NCBI GenBank assembly: GCA_040220875.1
Contig: JAVJVX010000005.1
Location: 124,001 to 188,000 of the forward strand
Direction: 5' to 3'
DNA length: 64,000 nucleotides
Source of the DNA: Alphaproteobacteria bacterium
Lineage (GTDB): Bacteria; Pseudomonadota; Alphaproteobacteria; JAVJVX01
The translations under genes and the position numbers were made by a program. Below are positions 34,488 to 42,218 of the stretch, piece by piece. Under the pieces are notes generated by a model that searched no databases, was not told where the DNA came from, and saw only the letters and a list, made by a program, of their open reading frames with translations. Every line of letters starts with the position of its first letter. The first letter of the stretch is position 1.

Positions 34488-34826
34488 ATGACACTGTTTC
34501 GTCGCTTCTGCTTCGAGGCGACCCACGAGCTTGGCGATAATGTCCCGTCGGGCCATGCCTACGGCACCCTGCACGGACACTCCTTCGCCGTCGAGATCGA
34601 GGCCAGCGACGGTGAGCCAGCGCTGCTGGCCACCGCAGCCGAGGCACTGCACGGCCGGCTCGACCATCAGCTTCTCAACAATATCCCGGGACTCGCGCGG
34701 CCGACGCTGGAAAACATTGCGCGCTGGATCTGGACGCAGACATTGCCCGACCTTCCAGGCCTGCGGACCGTGACCGTCCGGCGCGAAAGCTGCGGCGAAG
34801 GCTGCCGCTACGCTGGCTCCCGCTAG
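34488..34826 (+). CDS. QueD/PTPS-family 6-carboxy-tetrahydropterin synthase-like protein
   Basis: A 112-residue tunnel-fold protein. Seen: F-E-A-T-H near residue 10, HAYGTLHGHSF at 23-33 carrying zinc-ligand histidines, LDHQLLNNIPGLARPTLENIA near 59-77, and the pterin-anchor Glu in RRESCGEGCRY near 99-107. In QueD and PTPS the HxxxHGH segment has a catalytic Cys; here that position is Tyr (HAYGTLHGH). It may be a paralogue with altered chemistry, or a queuosine-pathway enzyme using another residue. No other que gene is in the window. Confidence 0.8.
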   Translation: MTLFRRFCFEATHELGDNVPSGHAYGTLHGHSFAVEIEASDGEPALLATAAEALHGRLDHQLLNNIPGLARPTLENIARWIWTQTLPDLPGLRTVTVRRESCGEGCRYAGSR

Positions 34827-34839
34827 AGCGCACGGGCGG

Positions 34840-34857
34840 CCCCGCCCACACGCGGGG
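34840..34857 (+). terminator. Hairpin after the QueD-like gene
   Basis: CCCCGC (34840-34845) pairs with GCGGGG (34852-34857) over a 6-base loop, 14 bases after the stop and followed by ATTTCGC. No true T-run, so termination is uncertain. Confidence 0.35.
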
Positions 34858-34996
34858 ATTTCGCGGTGGTTTTCCACTTCTTCCAGACATATTTTTTCTT
34901 TTAACTGGCGCATCGGGCGGGCAAGCTCGCGCCTGCGGCGCACCGCACAAAAAACAGGTCCGGTCAGCGAATATCAGCGGGCGACAGGGGGGTAGG

Positions 34997-36418
34997 ATGA
35001 GCGACAAGCACACTGTCAGTGAACGTATCGAGGATCACGCGCTGGAGCGGGTGCCACCCGGCGACCGCCACAACTGGCTGCAGATTTCCTGGAACACGGC
35101 AGGCATTGTCACCACCCTGATCCAGATCTATATCGGCGCGACGATTACCTTCATGGCGGGTATGGAGCTGGGCCTCCTGACCGGGCTCTGCGTCGCCATC
35201 ATCGGCGGCGCGCTGGGCTGGGGGCTCGGCCATATCGCCTACCGCTCGGGCCTCGCGGCGACCGTAATGTCCCGGCTTTACGGATTCGGCGTAAAGGGCT
35301 CGCTCATCACATCGGCAATCTTCGGTTTCATCATCATCGGCTTCATCGCCGTCGAAAATATCCTCCTTTACAAGGGTTTTATCTATTACTTCGGCCTTGA
35401 GGACACGCTTCAAAACCAGATTCTGATCTACGGTCTTCTCTCGCTCGCCTGGATCGCACTCACGGCATATGGCTTCGACATCGTCACGCGGGTTGCCTCG
35501 ATCACGCTGGTAGGCTTCCTCGGCGTTCTCATTTACATGATGTTCACCATCGTGGGTGAGACCGGCCAGTCATGGCGGGAAGTCCTGAATTTCGGCGTGC
35601 AGTTCTCTGATGCCGAATTGGCGGAGGCCGGTGCGCTGAGCACCTACGGCAAGGTCGTCGTCGCAGTCAACATGATGATGGGGCCGGCCGGCGCGCTCGC
35701 CCTCGTCGACGCCGATCTCGGGCGCTATGCGCGGAGTTCAAAGGACATCGGCATTGCCGCCTATATCGGCAACTTCTTCATGGATGTCGCGATGGTCGGG
35801 CTGGGCGGGATCATCATGTATGCGGTAGTGCATTACAGCGCCGCTGCCCAGGGGATTTCCACCGAGGAAGCCCGCCTTCTCACAAGCCAGAGCCCGGAAC
35901 ACGTGGCCATCGCCTTTATCCTGTTCGGTGGCTGGATCGGAACAGTGCTGATGGTGCTGGCACAGTCCAAGGCACAGGTGCTCAACACTTATTCCAGCTC
36001 TCTCTCCCTCACCAATCTGTTTGATGCGGTGTTTTCCTGGCGGCCGGGGCGGCTGTTCTTTGTGATCCTGGCCAACCTCCTGGCGATCGGCTTCCTTTAC
36101 GGCGAGATCCTGACCTTCTTCTATAATTTCCTGAAGATCCTCGGCATCCTGACCACCTGTTTCTCAGGGATCATCATGGCCGATTACTTCATCGTCCGCC
36201 CCCGGCTCGGCCACGAGGACACCGACCGCTTCGGGGCCGATTACGTCAACTGGGCCGGGGTGACGTCGATCGTGATCGGATTCGTCCTGGCCCATTACGT
36301 CCTGAACGACCTCATCCCGATCGAGTTTCTGACATCGCTTGCGGTCTCGTTCCTGGTTTATCCGATCCTGCGCATCTACGTCCTCAAACCGCATTACCAT
36401 TCGGCCCGGATCGAATAG
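34997..36418 (+). CDS. NCS1-family purine/cytosine permease
   Basis: A 473-residue transporter with about 12 helices. Seen: the amphipathic N terminus (RIEDHALERVPPGDRHNW), the helix 1 motif ISWNTAGIVTTLIQIYIGA (in parts) typical of NCS1 (codB/fcyB-like), GFIIIGFIAVENI, and a mid-protein VVVAVNMMMGPAGALALVDADLGRY segment in parts near 230. The family imports nucleobases or related compounds; the apt gene elsewhere in the window would suit purine salvage, but the link is only suggestive. Confidence 0.88.
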   Translation: MSDKHTVSERIEDHALERVPPGDRHNWLQISWNTAGIVTTLIQIYIGATITFMAGMELGLLTGLCVAIIGGALGWGLGHIAYRSGLAATVMSRLYGFGVKGSLITSAIFGFIIIGFIAVENILLYKGFIYYFGLEDTLQNQILIYGLLSLAWIALTAYGFDIVTRVASITLVGFLGVLIYMMFTIVGETGQSWREVLNFGVQFSDAELAEAGALSTYGKVVVAVNMMMGPAGALALVDADLGRYARSSKDIGIAAYIGNFFMDVAMVGLGGIIMYAVVHYSAAAQGISTEEARLLTSQSPEHVAIAFILFGGWIGTVLMVLAQSKAQVLNTYSSSLSLTNLFDAVFSWRPGRLFFVILANLLAIGFLYGEILTFFYNFLKILGILTTCFSGIIMADYFIVRPRLGHEDTDRFGADYVNWAGVTSIVIGFVLAHYVLNDLIPIEFLTSLAVSFLVYPILRIYVLKPHYHSARIE

Positions 36419-36421
36419 AAA

Positions 36422-36444
36422 AGCGGGGCTGAAACAGCCCCGCT
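36422..36444 (+). terminator. Hairpin after the NCS1 permease gene
   Basis: AGCGGGGCTG (36422-36431) pairs perfectly with CAGCCCCGCT (36435-36444) with a 3-base AAA loop, starting 3 bases after the stop. It lacks a T-run. Confidence 0.5.
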
Positions 36445-36505
36445 GATCTCAACAGCCCCTTCGTCCGCCCGGCACGGGTCGCGCGACCCCCGGGCGGCGC
36501 GGGTC

Positions 36506-36817
36506 CTAATCGTCCATGCCTTTATGGTGATCCTTCATCTTGTCCTTCATCTTGTCCTTCATCTCGGATTTTTTCTCGTCCTTGTCCTTGTAAAGGCCCT
36601 CCTTCTCGCCTTCCCCCATGGATTTGGCGCGCTCATGGGCCTCGTCCATATGGTTCTTCATCTCACCCTTCGACTCGCCGTGCATTCCCTCACCCTGCAT
36701 GTTTTCGCCATGCTCGCCGTGACTTTCGGCGAAAGCGGGAGCAGCCAGGCCAAGGGCCATGGCGGTGGCGAGAAAAGTCCCGGTCAGAAGAGCCGTCTTT
36801 GTCGTTGACCGTCTCAT
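36506..36817 (-). CDS. Secreted Met/Lys/Glu-rich low-complexity protein
   Basis: A 103-residue exported protein beginning MRRSTTKTALLTGTFLAT. Seen: a Sec signal peptide to about 27 (ending APAFAES), then a highly charged mature part with many Met, His and Lys, ending in repeated KMKD units (EMKDKMKDKMKDHHKG). The underlying DNA repeats cttcatcttgtc. Such proteins resemble pentapeptide-like or metal-sequestering small proteins, but no family is certain. ATG at 36817 is spaced nine bases from GAGGAGG; an ATG three codons earlier touches the SD and is unlikely. Confidence 0.7.
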   Translation of the reverse strand: MRRSTTKTALLTGTFLATAMALGLAAPAFAESHGEHGENMQGEGMHGESKGEMKNHMDEAHERAKSMGEGEKEGLYKDKDEKKSEMKDKMKDKMKDHHKGMDD

Positions 36818-36969
36818 GTGTTTCATCCTCCTCAAGAAATTCGAGTATCTGCCAAGCGGTACGCCGCGTGACATCCGATCCGGCGCCCACGCGTATAATA
36901 GATTGACGCGTGCCGACCCGTCACCGGCAGGCTCGCCCGCGAACATGGCTTTTTTGGGAACGGCCCGAA

Positions 36970-38436
36970 ATGGATGCGCCCGTCATCGTCTGGTTTCGAC
37001 GCGATCTTCGGCTGGCTGACAATCCGGCCCTCTCGGCCGCGTTCCAGACCGGCAGGCCGATCGTGCCCCTTTACGTGCTGGAAGATACGCCAGATCTGCC
37101 GCCACCGGGCGCCGCCGGCAGCTGGTGGCTGCACCACAGCCTTCGCGCACTCGGGGAAAGCCTGGCCGGAGCGGGACTCCGCCTCATCCTGCGCCGGGGC
37201 GATCCGGAAGAGGTATTATCGGCGGTCGTCGCCCGGTCCGGTGCCGGAGCGGTTTACTGGAACCGGCGCTATGTGGCCGCCGCCGCCACCCTCGACACGC
37301 GTATCAAGGCAAAGCTCCGGCAAGGCGGCATCGCTGTCGAGACCTTCGACGGCGCCCTCCTTTTCGAACCCCGGACCATCCGGACCGGCGCCGGCGCGCC
37401 CTACAAGGTCTTCACGCCCTTCTGGAAAGCGTGTCGGGCAGCACCGGCGCCGCGCGATCCCTTGCCCGCGCCGCCCAGCACGCAGTCCACCGGTCACGCA
37501 GCGCCCGATGACGCCTGGAAGCTGGCGAGTGACGATCCGGACGACTGGCGGCTGGCGCCCCGCAATCCCGACTGGGCCTCGGGATTTGGCGAGTGCTGGC
37601 AACCGGGCGAAGCTGGCGCGGCCGCCCGGCTGTCCAACTTCCTCCGGTCGGATCTCGAGCGGTATGCGGTCGATCGTGATCGGCCTGATCGGGCCGCGAC
37701 CTCACGCCTGTCGCCCCACCTTCATTTCGGCGAGATCAGCCCCCACATGGTATGGCACCAGACCCGCATGCGGATGGCGGACGGCGCGGGCACGCTGGCG
37801 ACGAGTGGTGAGAAATTTCTCGCCGAGCTGGGCTGGCGCGAATTTTCACACCACCTGCTGTTTCATTTCCCGGCCATGGAGAGCGGAAACTTCCGTCCGG
37901 AATTCGACAACTTTCCCTGGATCGATAACCCCGACGCCCTTCGCGCCTGGCAACGGGGCCAGACAGGCTATCCCCTTGTCGACGCCGGTATGCGGGAATT
38001 ATGGCGAACCGGCTGGATGCACAACCGGCTCCGCATGGTCGTCGCCTCGTTCCTGACCAAGAATCTCCGGATCCATTGGCGGGAGGGGGCCGCCTGGTTC
38101 CAGGACGCGCTGGTCGACGCCGACAGGGCAAACAACATTGCCGGCTGGCAATGGGTCGCCGGCAGCGGCGCCGATGCCGCTCCCTATTTCAGGATTTTCA
38201 ATCCTGTCTCCCAGGGCGAAAAATTTGATCCTTCTGGCGCTTACGTCCGCCAATGGGTGCCCGAACTGGCCGCCCTGCCGGACGCCGTCATCCACAAGCC
38301 CTGGACAGCGAGCCGCGCGCTCCTCGCCGAGGCGGGAATCGTGCCGGGCCAAACCTATCCCTGCCCGCTCGTGGATCACAAAATCGCGCGGCGCGACGCC
38401 CTCGCCGCCTATGACACGATCAGGGGCCGCAAGTAG
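36970..38436 (+). CDS. phrB: Deoxyribodipyrimidine photo-lyase (cryptochrome/photolyase family)
   Basis: A 488-residue FAD light-driven DNA repair enzyme. Seen: the antenna-domain start VIVWFRRDLRLADNPAL at 5-21, the FAD-binding helical domain with SRLSPHLHFGEISP near 245, the tryptophan-rich FLAELGWREFSHHLL, and the C-terminal signature NNIAGWQWVAGSGADAAPYFRIFNP (in parts) that lines the FAD and dimer site. Substrate is probably cyclobutane pyrimidine dimers. ATG at 36970 opens the conserved part. Divergent from the Lys-rich protein gene. Confidence 0.94.
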   Translation: MDAPVIVWFRRDLRLADNPALSAAFQTGRPIVPLYVLEDTPDLPPPGAAGSWWLHHSLRALGESLAGAGLRLILRRGDPEEVLSAVVARSGAGAVYWNRRYVAAAATLDTRIKAKLRQGGIAVETFDGALLFEPRTIRTGAGAPYKVFTPFWKACRAAPAPRDPLPAPPSTQSTGHAAPDDAWKLASDDPDDWRLAPRNPDWASGFGECWQPGEAGAAARLSNFLRSDLERYAVDRDRPDRAATSRLSPHLHFGEISPHMVWHQTRMRMADGAGTLATSGEKFLAELGWREFSHHLLFHFPAMESGNFRPEFDNFPWIDNPDALRAWQRGQTGYPLVDAGMRELWRTGWMHNRLRMVVASFLTKNLRIHWREGAAWFQDALVDADRANNIAGWQWVAGSGADAAPYFRIFNPVSQGEKFDPSGAYVRQWVPELAALPDAVIHKPWTASRALLAEAGIVPGQTYPCPLVDHKIARRDALAAYDTIRGRK

Positions 38437-38450
38437 CGCCCGAAAGGACC

Positions 38451-38490
38451 CATGGGCGCATGTGCGCATGGGCGCATGTGCGCATGGGCG
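38451..38490. repeat. 16-bp tandem repeat (2.5 copies) upstream of the ParA operon
   Basis: The unit CATGGGCGCATGTGCG occurs at 38451-38466 and 38467-38482, with a half copy CATGGGCG at 38483-38490. It lies 15 bases after the photolyase stop and about 170 bases before parA. Iteron-like spacing and position upstream of a ParA operon suggest a centromere-like site; this is inference. Confidence 0.75.
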
Positions 38491-38516
38491 GCCTCGGCCG
38501 GGCATCGAAAAAAGAC

Positions 38517-38575
38517 CGATTAAATTCCCGGCAAAATCTATATAAATACTTGATTTATAATACTTTTTATTCAGC
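38517..38575 (+). promoter_or_regulatory. AT-rich putative promoter of the parA operon
   Basis: A locally AT-rich stretch in GC-rich DNA, with a consensus-like TATAAT at 38556-38561, about 95 bases upstream of the parA ATG. No good -35 match is visible. Confidence 0.4.
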
Positions 38576-38656
38576 CCCCCTTAAAGACTCCGTGCCATCC
38601 TCCCCACAGGTGTCGTTGGCGTCAGCGACGCGGGAACGGTCTTGGGAGCTAAAAAG

Positions 38657-39379
38657 ATGCAGGTCCTCGCCTTCGCCTCGCAGAAAGGCGGCTCGGGAAA
38701 AACGACGCTGGCCGGCCATATCGCCGTCGCGGCCGACCATGCGGGTGGCGGGCCGGTGGCACTCATCGATACCGACCCGCAGGGCAGTTTGAGCGACTGG
38801 TGGAACGTGCGCCGCGCCGAAACGCCCGTCTTTGCCGCACCCCGGATCGATCAGCTGGCCGACGATATCGCACGGCTGCGCGATATCGGCGTGGCGCTTC
38901 TCGTGATCGACACACCGCCTGCCATCACCGACATGATCCGGCGCGTGGTGGCCCTGTCCGATCTCGTGGTCATTCCGACGCGCCCCAGCCCGCACGATCT
39001 TCGAGCCGCGGGAGCCACGGTGGACATCGTCGAATTTCTCGGCAAGCCCCTGGTCTTCGCGGTCAACGGCGCCACACCTCGGGCGCGCATTACCGGCGAA
39101 GCGGCCGTCGCCCTCTCGCAACACGGAACCGTCGCCCCGGTCACGGTGCACCAGCGCACCGATTTCGCGGCGAGCATGATCGATGGCCGCACGGTCGGCG
39201 AGATCGATCCCAAAAGCCGGTCGGCGCGCGAAATCGTCGAACTCTGGCAATACCTGAGCACGCGCCTTCAGAGGCACCGGCCAAGCGTCGCCGGGCGCTC
39301 CGCCGTCATTCCGTTGCCGGATCCGAATGCGAGCGAGCGCGACCGGCTGCGACCCCGCGCGGGAGCCACCCGGCCATGA
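38657..39379 (+). CDS. ParA-family Walker ATPase (short, type Ib-like)
   Basis: A 240-residue ATPase starting MQVLAFASQKGGSGKTTLAG. Seen: the deviant Walker A KGGSGKTT with the signature Lys at about 10-17, Walker A' region LIDTDPQGSLSDWW near 36-49, and Walker B-like LLVIDTPPAITD near 79-90. No N-terminal HTH is present, as in type Ib ParA and MinD/ParF relatives. It is followed, with ATGA overlaps, by a ribbon-helix-helix-like gene and a PAS_5-like gene, making a compact three-gene operon. ATG at 38657 is preferred to TTG at 38642. Confidence 0.88.
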   Translation: MQVLAFASQKGGSGKTTLAGHIAVAADHAGGGPVALIDTDPQGSLSDWWNVRRAETPVFAAPRIDQLADDIARLRDIGVALLVIDTPPAITDMIRRVVALSDLVVIPTRPSPHDLRAAGATVDIVEFLGKPLVFAVNGATPRARITGEAAVALSQHGTVAPVTVHQRTDFAASMIDGRTVGEIDPKSRSAREIVELWQYLSTRLQRHRPSVAGRSAVIPLPDPNASERDRLRPRAGATRP

Positions 39380-39750
39380 CAGATGCGGCCCGCCTTTCGA
39401 TGGGGCCGGCCCGGCTCGGCGCCAGCCTGCTGGCGCGCAAGGGCCTCGCCCGCCCGGCCCAGCGCCGGCCGCTGACCCTGTCGCCGCTCCAGGCCGGGGG
39501 CGCCGAAATCCTGCCTGATGTGTCCGGCGGTGAGACAACCGCGGCGCGGCTCAAATTCACCCTCCGCCTCGATGGCGCGCGCCATCTGAAACTGCGCCTG
39601 GCGGCCGCCCACAGCGGGCGCAGCATGCAGGTCATCGCGCTCGAGGCGATCGATAAATACGTGCGCGATTTGAGCCGGGAAATCCGTCCGGGTGAATGCC
39701 CCTGCCTGCAGGGAAGCGACTGGGACGCGGGTGAGGGAGGCCGGGAATGA
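39376..39750 (+). CDS. Small ribbon-helix-helix-like protein, probable ParA partner
   Basis: A 124-residue protein. Seen: a basic N-terminal half, then LKFTLRLDGARHLKLRLAA followed by SGRSMQVIALEAIDKYVRDL at about 59-99, the strand plus two-helix pattern of a RHH DNA-binding domain; and a short Cys-containing tail (CPC). The ATG overlaps the parA stop (ATGA). In type Ib partition systems the second gene is a RHH centromere-binding protein that stimulates ParA, so this is the expected partner. No direct sequence match to a named ParG family is claimed. Confidence 0.7.
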   Translation: MTDAARLSMGPARLGASLLARKGLARPAQRRPLTLSPLQAGGAEILPDVSGGETTAARLKFTLRLDGARHLKLRLAAAHSGRSMQVIALEAIDKYVRDLSREIRPGECPCLQGSDWDAGEGGRE

Positions 39751-40397
39751 CCGCCCGGGCCGAACCGGGCTATGCCACGCTGGCCGAGGTCCGGATCCGC
39801 CGGCAACCGGCCCGAATGCTGGCGTCGGCGCCGGCGCCGCCAACCCGGCCCGACGCGTCCGTGCCCCCCGCCCCACCCCCTGGCACGCCGGCGGCCACCA
39901 CCCCGCCGACGCACCATGCGAAGTCCCCCGAGATCCTGGCGCGCCATTGGAGCGAAAAACGCCTTGGGAGGACGCTGCCGAGCTTGTCGGATTTCAATCT
40001 CGACGAGATTGCGTGCGACTGGCCGGGCACGGCCCTGATGGCGTGGCGCGGCGGCCACCTCCAGCTTCTCCGCCGCCTTGCCCCCGGCGACGGCACGGGG
40101 CCGAAACGGGTGGCCTACGCCTATTCTCCCGCCGTCCTCGACTGGTTCCTCCATACCTGCCGCGAGGCCGCCCTGGCCGGACACCCGGTCATCCGGGGCC
40201 GGCATTTTCCGGAGCCCGGCAGGCCCGCATCGCACACCGCCCCCTACACCGCCATGGCCCTCCCCGTCACCGAAGACCCGGCGCCGGAAGCGGGCGGCCC
40301 TCAGGGTGCCGTCGGATTTCTCCTCAGCCTGCTGAGCGGTCCGGCCGGGGCCCCGCCGCCTGTCCCCCATCCCGACAGCCCCGCCGACGAGAGCTAA
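39747..40397 (+). CDS. Hypothetical protein with PAS_5-like domain, third gene of the ParA operon
   Basis: A 216-residue protein. Seen: a Pro/Ala-rich linker (about 26-57), then LGRTLPSLSDFNLDEIACDWPG at about 73-94 (in parts), whose W/R-x-LPSxxDfxxxEI pattern resembles the start of the alphaproteobacterial PAS_5 domain, and a later APYTAMALPVTED typical of its last strand. It overlaps the RHH gene by four bases (ATGA). A sensing or protein-binding role in the operon is inferred. Confidence in the exact domain is moderate. Confidence 0.6.
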   Translation: MTARAEPGYATLAEVRIRRQPARMLASAPAPPTRPDASVPPAPPPGTPAATTPPTHHAKSPEILARHWSEKRLGRTLPSLSDFNLDEIACDWPGTALMAWRGGHLQLLRRLAPGDGTGPKRVAYAYSPAVLDWFLHTCREAALAGHPVIRGRHFPEPGRPASHTAPYTAMALPVTEDPAPEAGGPQGAVGFLLSLLSGPAGAPPPVPHPDSPADES

Positions 40398-40415
40398 AGG
40401 CTTGAAACAAAGCCT
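40398..40415 (+). terminator. Hairpin at the end of the parA operon
   Basis: AGGCTT (40398-40403) pairs with AAGCCT (40410-40415) around GAAACA, directly after the last stop. It is followed by GAATATTA, a weak T-run, so termination is uncertain. Confidence 0.4.
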
Positions 40416-40423
40416 GAATATTA

Positions 40424-40444
40424 TGCGATTGATAATCATTTGCA
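40424..40444 (+). promoter_or_regulatory. Fur-family box upstream of the unknown gene and znuA
   Basis: A 21-base near-palindrome with half-sites TGCGATTGAT and ATCATTTGCA around a single central A; its core GATAATCATT is the classic Fur hexamer arrangement. It sits 55 bases before the next start codon, in promoter position. Fur (iron) or Zur (zinc) could be the regulator; the linked znuA favours a metal regulon. Confidence 0.65.
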
Positions 40445-40498
40445 CTTATTGACGCGGCAGGCTAGGCTTTCCCCCTGATCACTATCGGGGGTCCACCC

Positions 40499-41011
40499 AT
40501 GGCGCCGCAAACCCTGCCCCGCAACCGGGATTTAACTCCAGCCTCTCTCGCCGGGCTGACACCGCCCGCGCGCCTCCTGCTCTGGGCGGCAAGGGCGTGG
40601 CTTCGTGGCCAGGTCACGGAACGGCCGGCCTGTCAGCAGATCCGGGGCCGCTTCCACCGGGCCGGCTGGAGCCAGGCCTTTGGGTATTTCGACGGCTTCA
40701 TGCATTTTCTGAACTTTCGCCAGCCCCTGCCGCCGGATTTTGACCGGACTTTCGGGCCCGATTTGACGGCGCTGGAGGAGGATTTCATCGCCAGCCTCGC
40801 CGCCCTCCAGCGCGACGAGGCGGACAGGCTGGTCATGTTTGCCCGTGCCCGGGTCGCCTGCGCCCCGGCCCGGATCGCCGCCCGGCATGTCGCGATGGAA
40901 ATGGTTTCCGCCATGAGCGAGGCCGGCGGCTGGCTGGAGGCGCCCGCGCCCGCCGGGGCGCCCGACCTGTCCCTGGCGCTTCTCGCCAGAACGCGCGCAC
41001 CTGTGTCATAA
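40499..41011 (+). CDS. Hypothetical protein (170 aa) behind a Fur-type box
   Basis: A 170-residue soluble, mainly helical protein starting MAPQTLPRNRDLTPASLAGL. Seen: ARLLLWAARAWLRGQ near the N terminus, an aromatic stretch FGYFDGFMHFLNF near 61-73, LTALEEDFIASLAALQRDEADRL, and ARHVAMEMVSAM near 128-139. No signal peptide or metal motif is obvious. The gene follows the Fur-type box and precedes the zinc-binding protein gene by 75 bases. I do not recognise the family; a role in metal starvation is inferred only from the box. Confidence 0.65.
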   Translation: MAPQTLPRNRDLTPASLAGLTPPARLLLWAARAWLRGQVTERPACQQIRGRFHRAGWSQAFGYFDGFMHFLNFRQPLPPDFDRTFGPDLTALEEDFIASLAALQRDEADRLVMFARARVACAPARIAARHVAMEMVSAMSEAGGWLEAPAPAGAPDLSLALLARTRAPVS

Positions 41012-41086
41012 CGCCCCCGTCATGGTATAGAGCGCGGCAATCGCCGTCCCGGTCTGCCTCTTTCCGCCTCCGGTCCCGAGTATCCA

Positions 41087-42094
41087 ATGGTTTCATCTAG
41101 CCCGGGGCTGGCGCCTCCTGCGCGCTGGCTCGCCATCTTCCTGCTTCTTTCGGCCCTGCTGGCACCCGTGCCGGCGGCGCGGGCCTATGACGACCCGTCG
41201 GCGCCGCGTGTGGTAGCGACGCTGCCCCCGGTGCATGGCCTCGTCGAGGCGGTGATCGAGGGCACCCCGGCCCGGGCCACCGGACTTCTGTCCAATTCCG
41301 GCTCGCCCCACAGCTACGCGCTGAAGCCGAGCGATATCGCGAGCCTGCGCGAGGCCGACATCGTCGTCTGGATCGGCCCCGGGATGGAGCGCTTTCTCGT
41401 CAAGCCATTGAGCACGATCCTCGGCCCCGATACCGAACTCGTCACGCTGGTGGATACGCCGGGGCTGGATTTGCTGCCCGCCCGCGGGCTCGACACCCTG
41501 CATGGGCATGAGCGCGGGCACGGTGGCGATGAGGGCGCGGACCACCGCCCGGGCCCCCGGCCGAACGCGCCCCGCGATCTTCACATCTGGCTCGATCCGC
41601 TGCGCGCGCAGTTGCTGGTCGACCGTATCGCCATCGCACTCGGCCAGGCCGACCCGGCCAATGCCGCGCGCTACACGGCCAACGCGGCCCGTTTCAAGTC
41701 AGCGCTGGCCGATCTCGATGGCGCGATCGAAGCCCGCCTGGCACCCCTCCGCCACCGGAAGCTGGCCGTGTTTCACGACGCCTACCAGTATTTCGAGGCG
41801 CGTTACCGGCTTCAGGTCGTGACCTTCCTGACGCCTCATCCGGGCCGCACGCCGGGCGCGAAAAGCCTCGAGTCCATCATGGCCCGCATCAGCGCGACCG
41901 GCGCCCGATGCCTGGTGGTGGAACCCCAATTCCGCCCGGCCCTGGCCGAACAGGTGGCGCGCGACCTCGATCTCCGCCTGACGACCGCCGATCCGCTGGG
42001 CGGGCCGGCCGCCGGCGACGCCAGCGCCTATCTGCGCCTCCTCCGGGACCTGGCCGACAGCTTTACCACCTGTCTCGAGGCGGCCGGGCCATAG
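41087..42094 (+). CDS. znuA: ZnuA-like zinc/manganese ABC transporter substrate-binding protein
   Basis: A 335-residue periplasmic metal receptor (cluster 9 family). Seen: a signal peptide to about 33 (ending PAARAY), metal-ligand His in SPHSYALKP (75), a His-rich loop between residues 139 and 153, His in DLHIWLDP (166), and VFHDAYQYFEARY (about 230) with the third His. The permease and ATPase genes (znuB, znuC) are absent from the window, so this is an orphan receptor. Probably in the same metal-responsive unit as the preceding gene. Confidence 0.88.
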   Translation: MVSSSPGLAPPARWLAIFLLLSALLAPVPAARAYDDPSAPRVVATLPPVHGLVEAVIEGTPARATGLLSNSGSPHSYALKPSDIASLREADIVVWIGPGMERFLVKPLSTILGPDTELVTLVDTPGLDLLPARGLDTLHGHERGHGGDEGADHRPGPRPNAPRDLHIWLDPLRAQLLVDRIAIALGQADPANAARYTANAARFKSALADLDGAIEARLAPLRHRKLAVFHDAYQYFEARYRLQVVTFLTPHPGRTPGAKSLESIMARISATGARCLVVEPQFRPALAEQVARDLDLRLTTADPLGGPAAGDASAYLRLLRDLADSFTTCLEAAGP

Positions 42095-42218
42095 GGGCGG
42101 GATCGCGCCCGGCCGGTTTGACGGTTGGTGGTTTGAGTGAGGACAATGCGCCCTCTCGACCGGTCTCCTACGCTCTTGCTTCCCGGTCGAGAAAGCCAAA
42201 CCAGGAGGGGAGAGTGCC

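Noticed and set aside
38451-38490. CRISPR-like array
   Set aside because: The 16-bp units are directly adjacent with no spacers, and no cas gene is present, so it is a tandem repeat only.
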